Shown here: positions 31,218 to 37,009 of the stretch, in pieces
Position numbering within the stretch: position 1 is the first letter of the stretch
Layout of the letters: each line of letters begins with the position of its first letter
Assembly (NCBI GenBank): GCA_934371915.1
Contig: CAKROE010000016.1
Span: 1 to 37,009, forward strand
Source of the DNA: an uncultured Blautia sp.
GTDB lineage: Bacteria; Bacillota; Clostridia; Lachnospirales; Lachnospiraceae
Direction: 5' to 3'
Length of the DNA: 37,009 bases
Notes under the pieces: generated by a model
The model's input: the letters and a program-made list of their open reading frames with translations, nothing else
Told to the model about the DNA's origin: nothing
Databases searched by the model: none
Made by a program: the position numbers and the translations under genes

Positions 31218-32653
31218 AAAAAGAACAGATATCGTTGATCAGAAATTATATATACAATGTAACCTATCAGATTCTGAATATTCTGATTCCGTTGATCACT
31301 GTTCCCTATGCATCCAGAGTACTGGGAGCAGAGAAGCTGGGAATTTATTCGTATACTTATGCAGTTGCATCTTATTTTGCAATTGCCGCATATCTTGGAT
31401 TTGAAAATTACGGAAACAGAATGATCGCAAGATGCAGAGAAGACAGAGAGCTTCTGAACAGATCGTTTTCAGGTGCATTATGCTTTCAGATTGCTTCAGG
31501 TATCTGTGCATGCAGTGCCTATCTGATATATCTTCTTTTCTTCTGCAGGGAAAATAAAGTGGTTGCAGCGGTTCAGTTTTTATATATCGGCAGTCAGATG
31601 CTCAACATCAGCTGGTTCTATTTTGGGCTGGAAGAGTTCAAAAAAACTGCGTTTCGAAGTATGCTGGTACGAATGGTTTCTGTTGTGGCGATTTTACTTT
31701 TTGTCAAAAATCCATCGGATATTGTGATATATACGATCATATGTGCAGGCTCCACTTTGCTGGGTTCTGCTTTTCTGTGGATAAATATCGGAAGATATGT
31801 CAGGTTTGTAAAAGTATCTGTACAGGAAATTCTGGCTCATGCCAGAAGCTGTCTTGTACTGTTTTTTCCTGTACTTGTCATTAATATATACCGGTCTATG
31901 GACAAAATCATGCTGGGACAGATGGCAGATATGCGGGAAGTGGCAGTTTATTCAAATGCAGACAAAATTGTGGAGCTGCCATATGGTGTGATCGCAGCCC
32001 TGGGTGTTGTCATGCTTCCGCGAATGACAAATCTCATAGCCTCCGGTCAGGAGGGCAGATCAAGAAAATATATAGAGAAATCTATGCAGTTTATGATGAT
32101 GATGTCCTGTGGAATGGCATTTGGGATGATTGCAACAGGCAGATATTTCGCTCCGCTGTTTTTTGGAGGAGAGTTCTGGTTCTGTGGAGAACTGATCATG
32201 ATCATTGCGCCTATGGTGATCATCAGGGCATGTGCAAATGTGGTAAGGACACAATACCTGCTTCCAAATGGAAGGGACCGGGATTATATTATTTCGCTTC
32301 TGGTCGGAGTGGTCATTAACCTTGCTGTTAACTGGAGCCTTATTCCAAGTTTTCAGTCTGTCGGAGCGGCAGTTGGTACATTGCTTGCCGAATCGTTTGT
32401 CGCAGTTTATCAGCTTGCAGTATGCAGAAAGGATATTCCGGTCGTTCGATATACTTTGCAAAACTGGTTTTTTGTTGTTGCAGGAGCTATTATGGGAGTG
32501 ATTGTTTACCGGATAGGACAAAGCAGAAAGCTTTCAGTCGGGCTGCTTGTGTTACAGATCGTTTCAGGTGTACTGATATATGGAGGATTGTCATTTATCT
32601 ATTTGAGATCAAAAGGAAAACGGAGGAAACATCGCAATGAATCAGGAAAATAA
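31214..32653 (+). CDS. Wzx flippase (MOP-superfamily exporter)
   Basis: A 479-residue membrane protein with about 12-14 helices that would flip the lipid-linked repeat unit across the membrane. The N-terminus (NYIYNVTYQILNILIPLITVPYASRVLG) and the ISWFYFGLEEFK and VYSNADKIVELPYG segments are characteristic. The ATG overlaps the polymerase stop by 4 bp (ATGA). It ends in a basic tail that overlaps the next gene by 17 bp. Confidence 0.95.
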   Translation: MKKEQISLIRNYIYNVTYQILNILIPLITVPYASRVLGAEKLGIYSYTYAVASYFAIAAYLGFENYGNRMIARCREDRELLNRSFSGALCFQIASGICACSAYLIYLLFFCRENKVVAAVQFLYIGSQMLNISWFYFGLEEFKKTAFRSMLVRMVSVVAILLFVKNPSDIVIYTIICAGSTLLGSAFLWINIGRYVRFVKVSVQEILAHARSCLVLFFPVLVINIYRSMDKIMLGQMADMREVAVYSNADKIVELPYGVIAALGVVMLPRMTNLIASGQEGRSRKYIEKSMQFMMMMSCGMAFGMIATGRYFAPLFFGGEFWFCGELIMIIAPMVIIRACANVVRTQYLLPNGRDRDYIISLLVGVVINLAVNWSLIPSFQSVGAAVGTLLAESFVAVYQLAVCRKDIPVVRYTLQNWFFVVAGAIMGVIVYRIGQSRKLSVGLLVLQIVSGVLIYGGLSFIYLRSKGKRRKHRNESGK

Positions 32654-33347
32654 ATATACGGATTTGACTGTCCGGGAAATACTTGAAATTCTGGCTTCCA
32701 GGTGGTGGATCATTTTTATAACAGCGTTTTTTGGAACGATATTGTCAGTTGGGATCACTATTTTGTTTATCACACCGCAATATGAATCCGTTACAAAAAT
32801 GTATGTATTTACAAAACAGAATGAAAATGTTGTAACAAGTCAGGACATGCAGACCAGCCTGTCATTGACAAAAGATTATGCGGAGATGATACAGAGCCGG
32901 ACAGTTGCAGAAGCAGTGATCAGTCAGCTTGGGCTGGATGAAGATGTCAGTAATTTTTTGAAAAAAGTAAAAGTAGAGTCTGAAGAGGATACTCGAATAC
33001 TGACTGTCTCAGTGAGAAATCCGGATTCTTATATGGCATGCCAGATTGCCAACGCAGTACGTGATACAGCAGAAAGCCACATAAAAAATATAATGGATAT
33101 AGATGCTGTAAAGATTCTGGATAATGCAGATGTACCGGCCGAACCTGTGACTCCGTCACTTAGAAAAAACGGAGCAGCAGGAGGAATTCTGGGAATATTG
33201 ATGTCAATTGTGGTAATCCTGTTTCTTTATGTGACAGACGATTGCATCAGAACACCGGAAGATGTGACGCGCTATCTGGGAGTTGATGTGCTTGGAGAAA
33301 TTCCGGTGTCTGATCAGAGAAAGAGAAGGGGTAGAAGACGAGAATGA
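32637..33347 (+). CDS. Chain-length/polymerisation protein (CapA/YveK, Wzz type)
   Basis: A 236-residue membrane protein with two transmembrane helices (about 22-44 and 178-200) around an outer domain. The proline-rich VPAEPVTPSLRKN lies just before the second helix. It would set polymer length and activate the partner BY-kinase through its inner C-terminal tail (PEDVTRYLGVDVLGEIPV). The ribosome site (GGAGGAAAC) lies inside the wzx end. The next gene overlaps by 4 bp, as usual for CapA/CapB pairs. Confidence 0.92.
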   Translation: MNQENKYTDLTVREILEILASRWWIIFITAFFGTILSVGITILFITPQYESVTKMYVFTKQNENVVTSQDMQTSLSLTKDYAEMIQSRTVAEAVISQLGLDEDVSNFLKKVKVESEEDTRILTVSVRNPDSYMACQIANAVRDTAESHIKNIMDIDAVKILDNADVPAEPVTPSLRKNGAAGGILGILMSIVVILFLYVTDDCIRTPEDVTRYLGVDVLGEIPVSDQRKRRGRRRE

Positions 33348-33976
33348 AGCAGATAAAAATTCGGAGACCGATTTTGAATGAAGAACAAAAAGAGGCATAC
33401 AGATCGCTGAGAGCACGGGTCTCAACCGGACAAAATGATAAAAAAGTTATTGCTGTTATCGCATGTGGAAAAAATGCAGAAAAAAGTAATATATCACTGA
33501 ATCTGGCCATCTCGCTGGCAGATGTTGGAAGACAGGTACTTTTTATTGAAGCGGATCAGCAAAATCCGGTGCTTGCAGAGCTGACAGAATATGCAGACAG
33601 AAAAGCAGGATTTTCCGGTCTGCTTTCAGGTAAAAGTAATATTAATGATGTGATCTGTTCAACAGATATTCCGGGACTCTGTGTTCTGTATGGCGGAAAA
33701 AGACTGGATAATATGCCGGAACTGGTTGAGGGCGAGTATTTCGGGAAGATTCTGAATGTAGTAAAGAGTGTTTACCATTTTGTGGTCATTGACACACCGG
33801 CACCGGACCAGTCATTAGAAGGAACGAGTATTGCCAGACGGTGTGATGAGGTACTACTTGTTCTGGAATCCGGTAAAGTTCGCAGTGAGTATGCGCAGAA
33901 GATGAAATATCAGATAGAAAAATGCGGATGTAAAGTTGCCGGTGTCATTTTAAATAACAGCAGCATGCGCAGATAA
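33344..33976 (+). CDS. BY-kinase-like CapB protein with eroded ATP site
   Basis: A 210-residue cytoplasmic protein. It keeps the fold marks of bacterial tyrosine kinases (EAYRSLRARV near the start; VVIDTPAP as Walker B). The Walker A is CGKNAEKSN (41-49), where SPGEGKST is normal, so both P-loop glycines are lost. Walker A' is FIEADQQNP, with Glu replacing the first Asp. The C-terminus ends NNSSMRR with no tyrosine cluster. These changes suggest weak or absent kinase activity, so it may act as a structural partner of the chain-length protein. The reading frame is intact and coupled by 4-bp overlap. No phosphotyrosine phosphatase gene is seen in the window. Confidence 0.9.
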   Translation: MKQIKIRRPILNEEQKEAYRSLRARVSTGQNDKKVIAVIACGKNAEKSNISLNLAISLADVGRQVLFIEADQQNPVLAELTEYADRKAGFSGLLSGKSNINDVICSTDIPGLCVLYGGKRLDNMPELVEGEYFGKILNVVKSVYHFVVIDTPAPDQSLEGTSIARRCDEVLLVLESGKVRSEYAQKMKYQIEKCGCKVAGVILNNSSMRR

Positions 33977-33996
33977 TAAAAGGGCAGGAGATAAAT

Positions 33997-35505
33997 ATGA
34001 GAAGAATCAGGAAGAAGAGGCGGAGTGGTCGTCTGCCGGGAGTATTATTACTGTTATTGCTTTTTACAGTAGAATTGTGTTTTTGTCTGCTTCTGGCATA
34101 TACAAAATTTTTTCAGATGAAGTATATGTTGTTTATAATGGCTGTCAGTGCCGGGTTTGCCGGAGTTATTTACTGGATGCTTTCTGATATAAACAGGAGG
34201 ATCCGTTTTGTGGCAGGCTGTTTTTTTATGACAGTTGTAATTGTGGCAGAAGGAACCGGAAGCTTCTATATTTACCGGACAGCAGCAGCACTTGATTCGG
34301 TAACGGATATCAATACAGAGACAACAGAGATCAATATTTATGTAAAGAAGACTTCAGATGCAGAGAGTTTAATTGATATTGAAAGTGGAACTACAGGTAT
34401 TCTGAAAGAACTTGACAGAGACCATACGGACAGGGTATTACAGCAGCTGAAATACAAAACAGGAGTTACATTCAAAACAAAAGAATACCCTGGGCTTACA
34501 GAACTGTCAGAGGGATTGCTGTCGGGCGAATGTGATGCAGTAATTCTGAATCAGGCATATCTGGAAGTTATGAGGCAGATGGAACAGTGCGGCACGTTTC
34601 TGGAAGAAAGCCGAGTTCTGGATACAGAACAGATACAGGATGTGATCGAACGAAAAATAAATACAGGAAATAAAACAAATGATGGAAGTGAGCCAGGGCA
34701 GAGTACACATGTATATACAATATATCTCAGCGGAATTGATACACGAGGTGAAATGACTGCGTCAAGTCTGAGTGATGTGAACATTATACTGACTGTAAAT
34801 ACAAAAACAAAACAGATTCTTCTTGTATCAACACCGAGAGATTATTATGTTCCGCTTTCTATATCAGGTGGTGTTCCGGATAAACTTACACACGCTGGGA
34901 TTTATGGTGTAAACGTATGTATAGACACGCTGGAAATGCTTTATAATATGGAAATCAATTATTATTTCAGAATCAATTTTGCCGGATTTATAAAAGTAAT
35001 TGATGCACTTGGTGGGATTGAAATACAGTCTGATTATGAATTTAATACACAGAATGCCAGAGGTTATCATTTTGAGAAAGGCAGCAACTACGTAAATGGT
35101 GAGGAAGCCCTTGCCTTTTGCAGGGAAAGATATTCATTTGCAGAAGGCGACCGGCAGAGAGGGCGCAACCAGATGTACGTTATCAGAGGGATTCTTGGCA
35201 AAGTCATGAAAGGCGAATTCCTGAAAAATTATTTTTCTGTTCTGGACAGTCTGGAGAATTGTTTCGAAACGAATGTGCCATACAGTCTGGTTAGCGACCT
35301 GGTACAGGAACAGATAAAGGATCAGGCAAAGTGGTCTGTGTTATTTTACAGCGCAGACGGTACCGGCGATAATCAGAAACCATATTCGATGAACCAGAAT
35401 GCATATGTAATGATTCCTGATACAGATACAGTTGAAAAAGCAGAATTGCTTATGCAGAAAGTCAGAGACGATTTTCTGTTATCAGAAGCAGATGTCGCAA
35501 AATAA
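33997..35505 (+). CDS. LCP-family (LytR-CpsA-Psr) polysaccharide ligase
   Basis: A 502-residue membrane protein that would attach the finished polymer to peptidoglycan. Three N-terminal helices lie at about 16-35, 44-62 and 71-93. An extra outer domain follows (about 95-225), with TTGILKEL and GECDAVILNQAYL resembling the accessory domain of CpsA or a solute-binding lobe. The LCP domain spans about 238-470: LSGIDTRG, NIILTVNTKTKQILLVSTPRDYYV, DKLTHAGIYG and RQRGRNQ, with the conserved arginines. GGCAGGAG lies before the ATG. It is the last gene of the operon. Confidence 0.93.
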   Translation: MRRIRKKRRSGRLPGVLLLLLLFTVELCFCLLLAYTKFFQMKYMLFIMAVSAGFAGVIYWMLSDINRRIRFVAGCFFMTVVIVAEGTGSFYIYRTAAALDSVTDINTETTEINIYVKKTSDAESLIDIESGTTGILKELDRDHTDRVLQQLKYKTGVTFKTKEYPGLTELSEGLLSGECDAVILNQAYLEVMRQMEQCGTFLEESRVLDTEQIQDVIERKINTGNKTNDGSEPGQSTHVYTIYLSGIDTRGEMTASSLSDVNIILTVNTKTKQILLVSTPRDYYVPLSISGGVPDKLTHAGIYGVNVCIDTLEMLYNMEINYYFRINFAGFIKVIDALGGIEIQSDYEFNTQNARGYHFEKGSNYVNGEEALAFCRERYSFAEGDRQRGRNQMYVIRGILGKVMKGEFLKNYFSVLDSLENCFETNVPYSLVSDLVQEQIKDQAKWSVLFYSADGTGDNQKPYSMNQNAYVMIPDTDTVEKAELLMQKVRDDFLLSEADVAK

Positions 35506-35514
35506 AATTTAAAA

Positions 35515-35575
35515 TGAAAACCGTTTTCATATTGACACGAAATCAGAATGTGTTATAATATGAAAACGGTTTTCA
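35515..35575 (+). promoter_or_regulatory. Zur promoter flanked by two perfect 7-1-7 palindromes
   Basis: TGAAAACCGTTTTCA (35515-35529) and TGAAAACGGTTTTCA (35561-35575) are perfect 7-1-7 palindromes that flank TTGACA (35532-35537), a 16-bp spacer and TATAAT (35554-35559). The 7-1-7 form is that of Fur-family boxes. The next genes encode a Fur-family protein and a zinc-binding protein, so these are very probably Zur operators that would repress by covering the promoter. Confidence 0.85.
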
Positions 35576-35636
35576 ATTTGTATAAAGTATAAAATATAGA
35601 TTTATTTGCCGGAAACTCCGGTGGAAGGAAGATATT

Positions 35637-36101
35637 ATGGGAATGAAAGCACCTTATCAGACAAAGCAGATGAAACAGATCCTGTCCTATCTGCAGACCG
35701 TAGAGGGCACACATGTGACAGTTGCGGATGTCTGTTACTATTTTAAAGAGCAGGGAATTACGATCGGGACAACGACTGTCTACCGCAACCTTGAAAAGAT
35801 GGTAGAGCAGGGACTGGTTGCGAAGTACAACGTAGACGGAACGAGCAGTGCCTGCTTTGAATATCTCGGGGCAGAGGAGCATTGCCACAAGACCTCTTGT
35901 TTCCACTGCAAATGTGAAAAATGTGGAAAACTGATTCATCTTCACTGCGAGGATGTGGTTAAACTGGAGCAGCATCTGATGGACAGCCACGGATTCCGGA
36001 TGGATCCGTGCAGGACTGTTTTTTACGGTATCTGTGAGGAATGCAGAAGTACGGAAGATGAAGAGAAAGAATCAGAGACTGTACACATACGTTCAAAATA
36101 A
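35637..36101 (+). CDS. zur: Fur-family regulator, probably Zur
   Basis: A 154-residue metal-dependent repressor. A winged helix with TTTVYRNLEKMVEQGLV (45-61) is followed by the dimer domain with two CxxC zinc sites (Cys93/Cys96 and Cys133/Cys136) and a His/Cys-rich segment, EEHCHKTSCFHCKCE (80-94). Zinc specificity is inferred because the next gene encodes a zinc binding protein; Fur, PerR and Zur cannot be told apart by fold alone. AAGGA lies before the ATG. It would repress its own operon through the two palindromes upstream. Confidence 0.88.
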   Translation: MGMKAPYQTKQMKQILSYLQTVEGTHVTVADVCYYFKEQGITIGTTTVYRNLEKMVEQGLVAKYNVDGTSSACFEYLGAEEHCHKTSCFHCKCEKCGKLIHLHCEDVVKLEQHLMDSHGFRMDPCRTVFYGICEECRSTEDEEKESETVHIRSK

Positions 36102-36139
36102 GAGAGTAAACAGTGTTATAGAAGAAAGAGAGCAGAAAA

Positions 36140-37009
36140 ATGAAAAAATGGATCATGGGTTCGCTGGCAATTCTGCTGGGTGTGATGAGCATCAGTATTC
36201 CTTTTGCAGGGATATATACAGCAGAAGCAAAGACAACAGAAGATACAGACAAAAAACTGAACATTGTAACGACCATTTTTCCGGAATATGACTGGACAAG
36301 AGCTGTTCTGGGAGACCGGGCTGATGAGGTGAACCTGACCATGCTTCTTGATAACGGTACGGATCTCCACAGCTTTCAGCCGGCAGTCAAGGATATTATG
36401 AAGGTTTCAAGCTGTGACCTTCTGATCTATGTGGGTGGTGAATCTGACCAGTGGATCGAGGATGCTCTGGAATCCGCGCAGAACAAAGATATGAAGACGA
36501 TCAATCTGATGGAGGTTCTCGGTGATTCGATCAAAGAAGAGGAAGCAGTTGAGGGTATGCAGGAGAGTGAACACGATCATGATCACGGGGACGAAGAAGA
36601 AAAAGAATATGACGAGCATGTATGGACTTCTATGAGAAATGCTGAAGTGATCTGTGATGCGATTGCAGATACGCTTGAAGAAATGGATCCGGAGAATAAA
36701 GAAATCTATCAGTCCAATGCAGAGACTTATAAAGAAAAACTTTCTGCGCTGGACGAAGAATATCAGGAGACTGTTGACAATGCAAAGCAGAAAACACTGG
36801 TGTTTGCGGATCGTTTTCCGTTCCGTTATCTGGTAGACGATTATGGCCTCAGTTATTATGCGGCATTTTCCGGATGCTCTGCAGAATCCGAGGCAAGCTT
36901 TAAGACCGTTACTTTTCTTGCGGGAAAGGTAGATGAACTTGGGGTTAAGAGTGTGTTGACGATGGAAAAATCGGATGACCGGATTGCACAGACTGTGATT
37001 GAGAATACC
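36140..37009 (+). CDS. znuA: Zinc ABC transporter substrate-binding protein (ZnuA/AdcA type), cut by window end
   Basis: 290 codons are in the window and the frame is open to its edge. It has an N-terminal signal peptide (MKKWIMGSLA..., probable cleavage after AEA at 30) with no lipobox cysteine. Zinc ligands include His77 in DLHSFQP and His160 in DEHVW, with a His/Asp/Glu-rich loop between them (HDHDH at 145-149) that is typical of zinc-specific members. The third His position of ZnuA appears as FADRFPFRYL, as in some Firmicute members. It lies 38 bp after zur in the same operon. The ATPase and permease genes would lie beyond the window. Confidence 0.93.
   Translation, partial: MKKWIMGSLAILLGVMSISIPFAGIYTAEAKTTEDTDKKLNIVTTIFPEYDWTRAVLGDRADEVNLTMLLDNGTDLHSFQPAVKDIMKVSSCDLLIYVGGESDQWIEDALESAQNKDMKTINLMEVLGDSIKEEEAVEGMQESEHDHDHGDEEEKEYDEHVWTSMRNAEVICDAIADTLEEMDPENKEIYQSNAETYKEKLSALDEEYQETVDNAKQKTLVFADRFPFRYLVDDYGLSYYAAFSGCSAESEASFKTVTFLAGKVDELGVKSVLTMEKSDDRIAQTVIENT

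Overview
The window looks like chromosome from a low-to-mid GC Firmicute, most likely a gut Lachnospiraceae (Blautia/Dorea/Ruminococcus-like). The reasons are strong AGGAGG ribosome sites, TTGACA/TATAAT promoters, an FMN-riboswitch-controlled RibU, a BglG-type antiterminator beside an EIICBA phosphotransferase permease, a Zur/zinc uptake unit, and a Wzx/Wzy-type surface polysaccharide operon. The genus is inferred from family resemblance only.

Layout. 1-816 has no gene; it holds a 70-bp direct repeat and a long imperfect hairpin (element A). 817-3675 (minus strand) is an ABC importer: a PF04392-type binding protein, a permease and an ATPase. 4021-9034 (plus strand) is a BMP/PnrA-type, probably nucleoside, ABC importer: binding protein, double ATPase and two permeases. 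9036-10864 is an accessory strip. It holds two 97%-identical copies of a 318-bp element (B1, B2), each folding on itself almost end to end, on either side of an orphan 169-residue protein gene; a third long hairpin (C) follows. 10918-12584 carries the FMN riboswitch, ribU and a NUDIX hydrolase. 12777-18020 is the sugar PTS: leader with antiterminator/terminator, EIICBA, PRD antiterminator, HPr and EI. 18316-20389 is a LytTR/GHKL two-component pair. 20570-35505 is a polysaccharide operon of fourteen genes. 35637 to the end is Zur and the start of a zinc binding protein behind two perfect palindromic operators.

How the genes work together. The polysaccharide operon has an initiating phosphosugar transferase, two glycosyltransferases, polymerase, flippase, chain-length protein, BY-kinase-like ATPase and an LCP ligase. 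In its middle is a sub-cassette: FdtA-like ketoisomerase, FdtB-like aminotransferase, GNAT acyltransferase, dedicated acyl carrier protein and acyl-adenylating ligase. This predicts a dTDP-3-amino-3,6-dideoxyhexose carrying an unusual N-acyl group. The dTDP-4-keto-6-deoxyglucose precursor genes are not in the window. The two-component pair lies directly upstream, and phased direct repeats precede both its own gene and the operon promoter, suggesting LytTR control of the polysaccharide.

The most unusual material is the set of giant hairpins (A, B1, B2, C). They differ in sequence but share an apical motif (TTTGAG, short GC hairpin, GAGTT). The operon also encodes a BY-kinase relative with an eroded P-loop and no tyrosine tail, and the PTS HPr lacks the regulatory Ser-46. 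All calls come from reading the sequence; no database search was run.
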